Source: Bacteroides thetaiotaomicron VPI-5482
GTDB taxonomy: Bacteria > Bacteroidota > Bacteroidia > Bacteroidales > Bacteroidaceae
DNA length: 64,000 nt
Reading direction: 5' to 3'
Assembly: GCF_000011065.1 (NCBI RefSeq)
Contig: NC_004663.1
Location: 1,736,001 to 1,800,000, forward strand
Shown one piece after another: positions 53,860-61,772 of this stretch. Position 1 is the stretch's first letter. Every line of letters begins with the position of its first letter. The notes beneath the pieces were generated by a model. That model did not search any database. It was given only the letters and a program-made list of their open reading frames with translations, and was not told the origin of the DNA. The translations under genes and the position numbers were made by a program.

Positions 53860-55359
53860 ATGACACTAATCCTTGCTATTATTCCGGTATTGCTATTAAT
53901 TGTATTGATGGCGTTTTTCAAGATGTCCGGCGACAAGAGCAGTATTATCTCGTTGATTGTAACCATGCTGATCGCTCTTTTCGGTTTTGCCTTTTCTGTA
54001 GACAATCTGTTTTATTCCTTTTTATATGGAGCACTGAAAGCGGTCTCTCCTATTTTAATCATCATTCTGATGGCTATTTTCAGTTATAACGTATTACTGA
54101 AAACGGAAAAGATGGAGATTATCAAACAACAGTTCGCTTCCATCTCTACGGATAAAAGTATTCAGGTATTGCTGCTGACTTGGGGATTCGGAGGATTACT
54201 GGAAGCGATGGCAGGATTCGGAACGGCGGTTGCTATTCCGGCGGCGATTCTTATCAGTCTAGGATTCAAGCCGATATTTTCGGCGACTGTCAGTCTGATA
54301 GCCAACAGTGTCGCTACGGCTTTCGGTGCTATCGGAACTCCGGTATTGGTGTTGGCAAAGGAAACGAATCTGGATGTGCTACAACTCAGTACGAACGTTG
54401 TATTGCAATTATCGGTACTCATGTTTCTGATTCCGCTGGTCTTGCTTTTCCTCACCAATCCTAAACTGAAAGCACTCCCGAAGAATATATTTCTGGCCCT
54501 GCTGGTCGGAGGTGTTTCTTTGGTCGGACAATATCTGGCTGCCAGATATATGGGGGCAGAATCGCCTGCCATTATCGGAAGTATTCTTTCTATCATTGTC
54601 ATCGTTCTCTATGGAAAACTGACCGCATCGAAAGAAGAAAAGGCTCGGAAAAGTACGCTGAAAACCAAAGATATACTGAATGCATGGAGCATCTATTTAC
54701 TGATTTTGTTCCTGATCATCCTCACCAGTCCGCTTTTCCCGAGTTTGAGAAGTACATTGGAGAATAACTGGGTTACAAGAATCAGTCTGCCTGTCAATGC
54801 TACTACCGTAAACTATACAATCTCGTGGTTGACCCATGCAGGTGTACTACTCTTCCTCGGTACTTTTATCGGTGGGTTGATACAGGGTGCCAAAGTCAAA
54901 GAGCTGTTTATCGTTCTTTGGAATACGGTGAAGCAATTAAAGAAAACCTTTATTACCGTGATCTGTCTCGTGGGATTATCCACCATTATGGATACTTCGG
55001 GAATGATTGCTGTCATCGCTACGGCACTGGCTACTGCTACCGGAAGCTTGTATCCGCTGTTTGCTCCGGTCATCGGCTGCCTGGGGACATTTATTACAGG
55101 AAGTGATACCTCCTCCAACATCCTTTTCGGAAAGTTACAGGCAAGTGTGGCAGGACAGATTCATGTCAGTCCGGACTGGCTGTCAGCTGCAAATACGGTA
55201 GGTGCGACAGGCGGTAAGATTATTTCTCCGCAAAGTATCGCCATTGCGACTTCTGCTGGAAACCAGCAGGGAAAGGAAGGGGAAATACTGAAAGCTGCTA
55301 TCCCGTATGCACTGGCATATGTGGTGATTACAGGAATTATCGTTTATATTTTCAGTTAA
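53860..55359 (+). CDS. lctP: L-lactate permease
   Basis: 499 residues from ATG 53860, about 13 membrane segments, LctP/LldP family: LLLTWGFGGLLEAMAGFGTAVAIPAAI (in parts), NSVATAFGAIGTPVL, TSPLFPSL, GTFITGSDTSSNILFGKLQ and GATGGKIISPQSIAIATSA. It takes up L-lactate, and sometimes glycolate, with protons. A longer reading from 53719 starts with a GTG inside the REP-like hairpin and is rejected. No lactate dehydrogenase genes are adjacent. Confidence 0.93.
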   Translation: MTLILAIIPVLLLIVLMAFFKMSGDKSSIISLIVTMLIALFGFAFSVDNLFYSFLYGALKAVSPILIIILMAIFSYNVLLKTEKMEIIKQQFASISTDKSIQVLLLTWGFGGLLEAMAGFGTAVAIPAAILISLGFKPIFSATVSLIANSVATAFGAIGTPVLVLAKETNLDVLQLSTNVVLQLSVLMFLIPLVLLFLTNPKLKALPKNIFLALLVGGVSLVGQYLAARYMGAESPAIIGSILSIIVIVLYGKLTASKEEKARKSTLKTKDILNAWSIYLLILFLIILTSPLFPSLRSTLENNWVTRISLPVNATTVNYTISWLTHAGVLLFLGTFIGGLIQGAKVKELFIVLWNTVKQLKKTFITVICLVGLSTIMDTSGMIAVIATALATATGSLYPLFAPVIGCLGTFITGSDTSSNILFGKLQASVAGQIHVSPDWLSAANTVGATGGKIISPQSIAIATSAGNQQGKEGEILKAAIPYALAYVVITGIIVYIFS

Positions 55360-55379
55360 CCACCCGAAAGAATAATAAC

Positions 55380-55420
55380 AGGATAATGACACTATCGCCT
55401 TGATATAGTGACATTATCCT
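55380..55420. terminator. Two-unit 22-bp palindromic hairpin between convergent genes
   Basis: AGGATAATGACACTAT (55380-55395) and ATAGTGACATTATCCT (55405-55420) form a 16-bp stem with one mismatch and a 9-nt loop. The two central motifs start 22 bp apart (55386 and 55408) and share the CACTAT/ATAGTG core of the 9264-9362 array. It follows the lactate permease gene and could be a bidirectional terminator. Confidence 0.65.
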
Positions 55421-55436
55421 GCATACATAAAGGCGA

Positions 55437-55621
55437 ACTAAAAAGTCGGTAGTAACCTCAAACTCTCCTCCTTCGGGAAGGAGGAGTCCCCGCAGGGGGA
55501 GGTGGTAGGTAAGCATATAACTTTGATTATCATCAATCTATGCATCCACCTACCACCCCGACTTTCAGCCACCCTTCCTTCCCGAAGGGAGGGGAATGGG
55601 AGATAGAACCGACTTTTTAGT
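55437..55621. mobile_element. 185-bp MITE-like element with 14-bp terminal inverted repeats
   Basis: ACTAAAAAGTCGGT (55437-55450) and its exact complement ACCGACTTTTTAGT (55608-55621) bound a non-coding stretch. Inside, imperfect inverted arms pair up: CCTCCTTCGGGAAGGAGG and CCCCGCAGGGGGAGGTGG on the left, with CCACCTACCACC, CCTTCCCGAAGGGAGG and GGGAG on the right. The whole can fold as one long hairpin. Similar GC-rich CCCCGCAGGGGGAGG sequences recur between genes in Bacteroidetes, as I recall. No clear target-site duplication is visible. Confidence 0.6.
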
Positions 55622-55649
55622 CACTTTATATATTTTTTATTACTCACAG

Positions 55650-56270
55650 CTAAATCAGCGGTTCCCGAATCACCTTCACGGGATTCCCCCGTTGAAGATG
55701 ATTATGATTACTCCAGTTTTCCTGCGCCTGAATCATCGCCTGTTCCATCGTCCATGACGAAAGTTTCACCAACAGGCGTTCCGTTGCCAGCTTCTTGTTC
55801 TGCCATTGTGAACGTTGGTCGGAAGCTACCACACTCATCCCGGACGGGATGTGAACGGCACGGACCGCGGACTCTGTCTTGTTGACATGCTGCCCGCCCG
55901 GACCGGAAGCCCGTAAGGTTTCATAGCGGAAATCTCTTTCTGTAGCCTCCTGACTCTCCGACAACACAAACGAATGCACACCGACAAACCAGTTTTTCCG
56001 CTTGTGATAAATGCGATACGGGCTTTGGGCAATCCATTGCACCGTTCCCTCCCATTCATCCGCCAGTTCTCCGCTCGCTGCGCCTTGAAGAGCAATGGTA
56101 GCCGAAAGCAGTGTCCGGTTGACCGGTCCCACTTCACGTTCTATCATTTCCATTTTCAGTCCGCTTGCCTGCGCCTGTCTTACTATTCTTTCGAGTACCA
56201 ATGCCACCACCCGGCAACATTCCGCAGGTCCCCTGCCGGAAGTTATCTGTAAATAGACTTTCTCCTTCAT
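55650..56270 (-). CDS. prfH: Peptide chain release factor H (ribosome rescue factor)
   Basis: 206 residues. The GGQ catalytic loop lies in ASGPGGQHVNKTESAVRAVH (Gly125-Gln127), followed by the basic QRSQWQNKKLATERL segment. It lacks the codon-recognition domains of RF1/RF2. PrfH is known to release the peptide from ribosomes whose 16S rRNA has been cut in the decoding centre, working with an RtcB2 ligase. It lies 4 bp after rtcB, the expected operon. Confidence 0.93.
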   Translation of the reverse strand: MKEKVYLQITSGRGPAECCRVVALVLERIVRQAQASGLKMEMIEREVGPVNRTLLSATIALQGAASGELADEWEGTVQWIAQSPYRIYHKRKNWFVGVHSFVLSESQEATERDFRYETLRASGPGGQHVNKTESAVRAVHIPSGMSVVASDQRSQWQNKKLATERLLVKLSSWTMEQAMIQAQENWSNHNHLQRGNPVKVIREPLI

Positions 56271-56274
56271 CGCC

Positions 56275-57672
56275 TTATTCTTTATTCATTCGTACGATGC
56301 GAGGCATAAATCTACCCTGCACTTCCACCAAAGTCTCCTGTGTGTACATCACGCGGTCGATGTCTTTATATGCCAGAGGTATTTCCTCGATACTTCCGCC
56401 TATCAATGTCACGTCTGCCTGCGACAGCATCTTTTTCAAAGCCGACTGAGTGAAACTCTCCTTTGCTTTTTGCCGGGACATCGCTCTTCCGGCTCCATGA
56501 GAAGCAGAGCACAAGGATTCTTCCACCCCTTTGCCACAAACCAGATAACCTGCCGTAGCCATACTTCCGGGAATCAGACCCGCCTGTCCCTTTTGTGCAG
56601 GAGTTGCCCCTTTGCGATGCACAATCGCCATACGTCCCGGAGCTATCTCCTCTTTCCACGCAAAGTTGTGATGGTTGTTGACATTCGCAACAGGTTTCAG
56701 TCCCAATGCTTTAGATAGATTCAAGTGAATACGCTCGTGACAGGCACGGGCATAGTCTCCTGCCAGATTCATACTCATCCAATACTCCTGCCCTTCTTCG
56801 GAGTCCAGACTCAGCCACGCAAAATGCTGCGCCTCCCGAGGAAGTTTGCAGACTTCACGGGCCAACAGACTGTAATGTTTGGCAATAGCAGCACCCAAGC
56901 CACGTGAACCGGAATGAGACAGCAAAGCAACATAACTCCCCTCCGGAAGATTCAGCACATTATCCGCCTGCAAAGCAATTTCGCCGAACTCCACAAAGTG
57001 ATTCCCACCTCCGGAGCTTCCGAGTTGCCGCACGGCCTTTCCCTGCAAATCCTTTAATAAAGGAGTCAACCGAAATTCTTCCCGATCCAGCACTTCATGC
57101 TCCTGTTCAAAGCCCAGGCCGCCATCCATTCCGAAATGTGTAAAGTCTTTCAAAGCCTCCTTTATCTGATAAGAATATCGTTTCAGGAAGTCTGCTTTCG
57201 CATCAAATACCGTCAGACTCATCCGGCAACCGATATCAACCCCGACAGCATACGGTATCACGGCATTATCAGTAGCCAGTACCCCACCGATAGGCAATCC
57301 ATAACCGGCGTGCGCATCGGGCATCAACGCTCCGCCGACCGTTACAGGCAGGCGCATAGCCAAATTCATCTGTTGTTTGGCAAGAGTCTCGATAAACTTA
57401 CCTCCATAGGTTTTATACATCAACGGATCTTCCCGTAAGTCGTAAGCTACGAACTCTTTCGCAAGAACAGTAGGCGACAGGCGTTCCGCCAGCTTACTCC
57501 ATATTTCATTGTTTTTATAAGATTCGGGATGTTCGAGTATATTGCTCAAAGTCATTGCAATCTGTTCCTTCGTGTCATGTTTGCAATATTTGCCTACAAT
57601 GTCTACTACCAGACTACGGGCTACATTATCCCGATATCCCAGTTTACTTAAATCTTTTAATCGTATTCCCAT
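56275..57672 (-). CDS. rtcB: RtcB RNA ligase (RtcB2-type, paired with PrfH)
   Basis: 465 residues from ATG 57672. RtcB motifs: DAHAGYGLPIGGVLATDNAVIPYAVGVDIGCRMS (in parts; metal-site Asp, His and Cys), GSSGGGNHFVE, HSGSRGLG, VNNHHNFAW, and the GMP-linked histidine region AIVHRKGATPAQKGQAGLIPGSM (in parts). It joins 2',3'-cyclic phosphate or 3'-phosphate ends to 5'-OH RNA using GTP and Mn2+. The pairing with prfH identifies the rRNA-repair form. The alternative GTG at 57696 lies inside a leader hairpin and is rejected. Confidence 0.93.
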   Translation of the reverse strand: MGIRLKDLSKLGYRDNVARSLVVDIVGKYCKHDTKEQIAMTLSNILEHPESYKNNEIWSKLAERLSPTVLAKEFVAYDLREDPLMYKTYGGKFIETLAKQQMNLAMRLPVTVGGALMPDAHAGYGLPIGGVLATDNAVIPYAVGVDIGCRMSLTVFDAKADFLKRYSYQIKEALKDFTHFGMDGGLGFEQEHEVLDREEFRLTPLLKDLQGKAVRQLGSSGGGNHFVEFGEIALQADNVLNLPEGSYVALLSHSGSRGLGAAIAKHYSLLAREVCKLPREAQHFAWLSLDSEEGQEYWMSMNLAGDYARACHERIHLNLSKALGLKPVANVNNHHNFAWKEEIAPGRMAIVHRKGATPAQKGQAGLIPGSMATAGYLVCGKGVEESLCSASHGAGRAMSRQKAKESFTQSALKKMLSQADVTLIGGSIEEIPLAYKDIDRVMYTQETLVEVQGRFMPRIVRMNKE

Positions 57673-58003
57673 ACTTTTTTTCTGTTCGCATACCACACCC
57701 CGTCCGCCTCAACAGCGGAAAGTAAGGTTATACACGGTATGCCAATGCTTCGGATACGGATACAAAACATCCATCCACAACATTGAAGTGAATAATTCGA
57801 AAAATAAAAATGTGATTGCAGGACTAATCAACTATTACCGCCAGCAGCAGAGTTGCGGTAAACGTAAAAAACAAAATGTCGCAAAGCCCCGTCTTCCCGA
57901 CGAGACAACTTAGTCCTAATTTGAAAATATTATAGCTCCAACATAATTAATACCCTTTCCATCATTTTAAAGGGTGAATACTCATTTTATCGCGACAAAA
58001 GTA
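57673..58003 (-). ncRNA. Structured leader of the rtcB-prfH operon (candidate regulatory RNA)
   Basis: A good promoter on the minus strand (58027-57996) implies a leader of about 315 nt. It holds three foldable parts: ACCCTTT/AAAGGGT (57975-57952); a domain closed by AGGACTAA/TTAGTCCT (57917-57820) with inner stems CGTC-GGGAA-GACG, UGUC/GACA and TTACCGC/GCGGTAA; and GCATACC/GGTATGC (57742-57688) with inner TCCGC/GCGGA, ending 15 nt before the start codon. I do not recognise a known riboswitch class. No convincing ORF lies within it on either strand. Confidence 0.55.
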
Positions 58004-58027
58004 GTGCATATTTTTATTACTTCCAAA
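57996..58027 (-). promoter_or_regulatory. Promoter of the rtcB-prfH operon (TTTG-N20-TACTTTTG)
   Basis: On the minus strand TTTG is at 58027-58024 and TACTTTTG at 58003-57996, with 20-bp spacing. This is a strong match to the Bacteroides consensus, more than 300 bp before rtcB. Confidence 0.65.
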
Positions 58028-58100
58028 GATAAAAAGACATTTTTTAGCGTTAAAGGAGCAGTGATGGGAAATTTTGCCAAGTGTTCCAGTCAAATCGCTA

Positions 58101-58131
58101 TTTCACGGGAAGCTATTTCGCCTTACCTTTG
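58101..58131 (+). promoter_or_regulatory. Promoter of the exported thioredoxin gene (TTTC-N19-TACCTTTG)
   Basis: TACCTTTG at 58124-58131 is a perfect -7 element. TTTC at 58101-58104 is a 3/4 match to the -33 element at 19-bp spacing. The ATG is 32 bp downstream. Confidence 0.6.
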
Positions 58132-58163
58132 CAACATAGAAAACAAATAAACCGAAAAGATTT

Positions 58164-58658
58164 ATGAAACTGATTAAAAGCATTATGAGCGCTTTCGCTA
58201 TCGTACTGGCCACCACAGCTTGTGCGGGAAATGGCGGAGAAAATAAAAAGAGTAATGAACCAACAAAGGAGGACAATAAAATGGAAGTAGTATCATTAAA
58301 TAAAGCAGAGTTTTTAAAGAAAGTATATGATTTTGAAGCCAATCCGAATGATTGGAAATTTGAAGGCAAACGTCCGGCAATCGTCGATTTCTATGCAACA
58401 TGGTGCGGACCGTGTAAAGCGCTGCATCCTGTTCTGGAAGAACTGAGCAAAGAATACAGCGGTAAAGTGGACATCTATCAGATTGATGTGGACCAGGAAA
58501 AGGAACTGGCTGCCGCATTCGGTATCCGCAGTATCCCCACCCTGTTACTGATTCCGATGAAAGAAGAACCGAGAATCACGCAAGGGGCTTTGCCCAAAGA
58601 CCAGTTGAAGAAAGCAATCGACGAATTTCTTTTGAAACAGAATAACGAAGCTAAATAA
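58164..58658 (+). CDS. Exported thioredoxin-fold lipoprotein
   Basis: 164 residues. A lipoprotein signal ends at LATTAC (Cys20), followed by a low-complexity linker and a full thioredoxin domain with the active site FYATWCGPCKALHPVL (CGPC) and the cis-proline in RSIPTLLL. The CGPC motif indicates a reductant or disulfide exchange role in the periplasm. It resembles the secreted thioredoxin TrxP described in Bacteroides fragilis. Single gene. Confidence 0.88.
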   Translation: MKLIKSIMSAFAIVLATTACAGNGGENKKSNEPTKEDNKMEVVSLNKAEFLKKVYDFEANPNDWKFEGKRPAIVDFYATWCGPCKALHPVLEELSKEYSGKVDIYQIDVDQEKELAAAFGIRSIPTLLLIPMKEEPRITQGALPKDQLKKAIDEFLLKQNNEAK

Positions 58659-58690
58659 ACTAATTTCGATTTTTTCTTGATATGCAACTA

Positions 58691-58723
58691 CCCTCTATCA
58701 GCATTCTAATGACTGACAGAGGG
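58691..58723 (+). terminator. Terminator-like hairpin after the thioredoxin gene
   Basis: CCCTCTATCAG (58691-58701) pairs with CTGACAGAGGG (58713-58723) with one mismatch and an 11-nt loop; a T-rich stretch follows at 58728-58735. Confidence 0.6.
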
Positions 58724-58816
58724 CAGATTCTTTTATAAACTTTCCTTTATCTACCAATATTGCATCAGATTAAAGACTAACGGATATATATGACATAAAA
58801 AACATCGCAAGACCTG

Positions 58817-59536
58817 TCACCATCTTTGTTGTTTCATCACGAATCCTTCAAAGAAGTCATCCCGATAACTATTCCCGATAGCAATCTCATACGACTTGAT
58901 AAATATATCATTATTGTCGAACGAATCGATATGGGCTGTATTGACTATATACGATTTATTGACCCGTAAAAAAGAGTCCTTCGGCAACAAGTCAAAGACC
59001 GCTTTCAGACTCATACGGGTGATGATGCGTTGTTCGCCCAACTGTAGAATTACATAATCTTTCAAGCCTTCTACAAAAAGGATATCAGAGAAGTTGACCT
59101 TGAAGTATCTGCGTTCCGCCTTTACAAAGAAATACTCGGCAGCCACAATCGTCTCAATGGCTTCCTTTTCTTCCTGTAATAATAAAGAATGATAAGACTG
59201 CGCCTTCTCAACCGCCTTCTGAAAGCGCTCCGCCTCCACCGGCTTTATCAGATAATCAATTGCGTCCACCTCGTAGCTATCCAGTGCATACTCCGTATAG
59301 GCAGTGGTAAAGATTACCAATGTCCGTTTGGAAATGGTACGGGCAAACTCAATTCCCGTAATGCCGGGCATTTGAATATCCAGAAAGACAAGGTCTACTA
59401 CGTGCTGCTCCATAAAGTCGGAAGCCGTGGCGGCACTGTTAAAACTTCCCACTAGCTGAAGACATTCCGCCTCCTCTATCAGCAATTTCATAGCCTCCCG
59501 TGCCAATGGTTCATCGTCTACAATAATACAATTCAT
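58817..59536 (-). CDS. LytTR family response regulator
   Basis: 239 residues from ATG 59536, overlapping the kinase stop as ATGA. The receiver domain (IIVDDEPLAREA, phospho-acceptor Asp53 in LVFLDIQMPG, FTTAYTEYA, LIKPV) is followed by a LytTR DNA-binding domain (about 140-239: FFVKAERRYFKVNFSDILFVEG in parts, ITRMSLKAVFDLLP, FLRVNKSYIVN). It is the output regulator of the upstream kinase pair; the target is probably its own TonB receptor operon. Confidence 0.93.
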   Translation of the reverse strand: MNCIIVDDEPLAREAMKLLIEEAECLQLVGSFNSAATASDFMEQHVVDLVFLDIQMPGITGIEFARTISKRTLVIFTTAYTEYALDSYEVDAIDYLIKPVEAERFQKAVEKAQSYHSLLLQEEKEAIETIVAAEYFFVKAERRYFKVNFSDILFVEGLKDYVILQLGEQRIITRMSLKAVFDLLPKDSFLRVNKSYIVNTAHIDSFDNNDIFIKSYEIAIGNSYRDDFFEGFVMKQQRW

Positions 59537-60639
59537 AACGTTATACATAAAGTTACCATATACCGATTTTCATTCTCTATCTGCTCCAATTCATAACGGT
59601 CGGGATATAACAATCCTAATCTACGCTGAATATTCGCAAGTCCGATTCCTCCTACCTTGTTGCTGACAGCAACCGCCGGCATCGTATTTTCACAACGGAA
59701 CTCCAACCGGTTCTCTTCTACCTTAAAAGAAAGATGTACATACGAAGGATGCTCGCTATCAAAACTATGCTTCACCGCGTTCTCCACAAACGGGATAAAC
59801 AATAACGGCTGAATCCAGATGGAGCCAATGTCCCCTTCCTGCTCCATTGTAAACTGAAAATGATCCCGGCGTATCTTTTCCAGATTCAGATAGTCGTTCA
59901 GAAAACGGATATCCGAGGCTAAAGCAACCCTTTCGCGCGAACTGTCATTAATCTGATACCGCAGCAAATCTTCCAGTTTGAAAAGAACTTTGGAAGCCTC
60001 TTCCGGATTCCGCTTTATCAGTACATTGGCGTTATTCAGCATATTGAACAGAAAGTGCGGGTTAATCTGGCTCTTAAGGAACTTCAACTCCGATTGCAAA
60101 GTGGTAGATTCCAGCTGATCAATGCGCAGATTATGACGCAGCCAATGAGTGAACAATGAAATAGCTGCCGAACCTGCGGTGACAAAACCCATAGTGAGTA
60201 TCCCCGAAAAGGTGTTGATGAAAGTGGCAAATCCATCGGGATTCCTGACAGGCAAAATAACTTCAAAAAGCATTCCCTGCGTAACTGAAAGGAAAAGGAT
60301 GACCACTAAGTTGGTAACTATCGCAGCCAGAACATAACCACCCAAACGGTTCTTTAGCAGAAAAGAAGGAACCAGGACGTACAGATTGGTATATATCACC
60401 GCATTCATAGACAAGAAATAGACCAGACAGCCTCCAAAGCGTTTCAAGAGAGAGACCACCTGCAAAGGCTCGTACCAAAAAACATTGATTGTAATCAGCA
60501 GAACAGCCACCTGCAAGAGGATATGTCTGTATATCCTGCAATGAGGACTCAGCAGAAAAGCGGTGACACTTTTGCCGTTCATGGTTCCGTCACCGGGATT
60601 CCTGTCGAGTGTATTTTTATCGTTTGTACTTATTCTCAT
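59533..60639 (-). CDS. LytS-like sensor histidine kinase (intact)
   Basis: 368 residues from ATG 60639, which overlaps the upstream gene's stop as ATGA. Four or five membrane segments (about 30-165) are followed by the His_kinase domain with the phospho-acceptor His195 in SQINPHFLFNMLNN and ATP-binding boxes FIPFVENAVKHS and GGIGLANIQRRL. It has no extracellular sensor domain, as in many Bacteroidetes LytS-like kinases. It should phosphorylate the LytTR regulator encoded next. Confidence 0.92.
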   Translation of the reverse strand: MRISTNDKNTLDRNPGDGTMNGKSVTAFLLSPHCRIYRHILLQVAVLLITINVFWYEPLQVVSLLKRFGGCLVYFLSMNAVIYTNLYVLVPSFLLKNRLGGYVLAAIVTNLVVILFLSVTQGMLFEVILPVRNPDGFATFINTFSGILTMGFVTAGSAAISLFTHWLRHNLRIDQLESTTLQSELKFLKSQINPHFLFNMLNNANVLIKRNPEEASKVLFKLEDLLRYQINDSSRERVALASDIRFLNDYLNLEKIRRDHFQFTMEQEGDIGSIWIQPLLFIPFVENAVKHSFDSEHPSYVHLSFKVEENRLEFRCENTMPAVAVSNKVGGIGLANIQRRLGLLYPDRYELEQIENENRYMVTLCITL

Positions 60640-61724
60640 TGTTCCCCTCCATTCAGTTCCAGTCTTATACATTCCGTAGTCAAAGATAGTCCGTAACGGT
60701 CGCCATACAATAAGTCCAGCCTTTGTCTGATCCGTTCCAGCCCCCTGTTTACGGAGAGATTAAGTTGCGGACACATACAAGTGAATACAATCGTAGCCTT
60801 CTCCGCTTTCAGATGAATGTCCAGAGAGACAGGAAGCAAGATTTGCTGTTCGTGCGTCAACTCCATGATATGCTGCACAAAAGGAATGAAGAGCAGAGGA
60901 GGAACCAGCATCCTGTTTACCTCCCCTTCCGAAGTAAACTGATAGCGGAATTGCGGAAGGGAGCTTTGCTCCAATGTCAGATAGTTGGTCAGGAAAGCGA
61001 TTTCACTACTGAGCAATACTTTTTGCCGGCTGCAATCATATAACTGATAGCGCAGTAACTGACTCAGCTTCATCAACATCTTCGAGGCCTTTTCCGGCTC
61101 GGTCAATGTTAGTTCACCCGAATGATGCAACGTTTTGAAAAGAAGTTCGGGGCTGACCTGTTCTTTGAGTTGTTCCACTTCGGACAGTACGTGCGCCTTT
61201 TCCATCTGTGAAACACGCTGATTCTCAATCATCCATTCTTTCAGAAGCAAAGTCATCGTTCCTCCTATCATGCAAAGCGTTGACAGCATAAAAGAAGAAA
61301 TGTAGTCCATCAGCATGGGAACCGAAAAATACGATCCCCGCGCATGAAGCTGCGGCCAATGGGAGTAAGCAAGGTATTCTATGACCATCTGTATCAGCAG
61401 CGCAATGACCATCGCCACAGACAGCACTGACAGATAAGTCATATAATGCCTTTTCAACAAATATTTCGGGAATAACCAGAAAAGGTTCAGGCAGGTAACG
61501 CCAATGTATGTGAGCATATATATAAATGTGAACACATAAATCCATCCGCCCAATATATCCCGATAGTCCATAAAAATGATGAATACCTGATTGAAGGAGA
61601 TAGTGCCCAACACCATGACAAGTATCAGATACCGCATCCATCGGAATGCCGGACTTACGAGCAATCTATATAAAAAGGCCGATTCGTTGCCTGCTGCAGT
61701 TGTTTCAGTTGCCATATGCTTCAT
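60636..61724 (-). CDS. Degenerate LytS-like histidine kinase (predicted pseudokinase)
   Basis: 362 residues with the same layout as the next gene: four membrane segments (about 30-160), then a His_kinase-like domain. The phospho-acceptor motif, however, reads EQVSPELLFKTLHH: the usual His is Glu193 and the following Asn is Lys. The N box is FIPFVQHIMELT, with Gln-His where Glu-Asn is expected, and the glycine-rich G box is reduced to NRGLERIRQRL. It is therefore unlikely to bind ATP or autophosphorylate. It probably acts as a regulatory partner of the intact kinase, with which it is translationally coupled. Confidence 0.88.
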   Translation of the reverse strand: MKHMATETTAAGNESAFLYRLLVSPAFRWMRYLILVMVLGTISFNQVFIIFMDYRDILGGWIYVFTFIYMLTYIGVTCLNLFWLFPKYLLKRHYMTYLSVLSVAMVIALLIQMVIEYLAYSHWPQLHARGSYFSVPMLMDYISSFMLSTLCMIGGTMTLLLKEWMIENQRVSQMEKAHVLSEVEQLKEQVSPELLFKTLHHSGELTLTEPEKASKMLMKLSQLLRYQLYDCSRQKVLLSSEIAFLTNYLTLEQSSLPQFRYQFTSEGEVNRMLVPPLLFIPFVQHIMELTHEQQILLPVSLDIHLKAEKATIVFTCMCPQLNLSVNRGLERIRQRLDLLYGDRYGLSLTTECIRLELNGGEQ

Positions 61725-61772
61725 CGGGTACGAAGATAAAACATTTTCCGTTAAGGTCTCTATACCGGATAT

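Noticed and set aside
57694..57696. GTG start for rtcB giving 8 more residues
   Set aside because: It falls inside the GCATACC/GGTATGC hairpin, and family alignment favours MGIRLKDLSKLGY as the N-terminus.
57542..57913. Plus-strand ORF of 123 codons across the rtcB start and leader
   Set aside because: It overlaps rtcB antisense, has no recognisable domain, and its sequence is explained by the structured leader.
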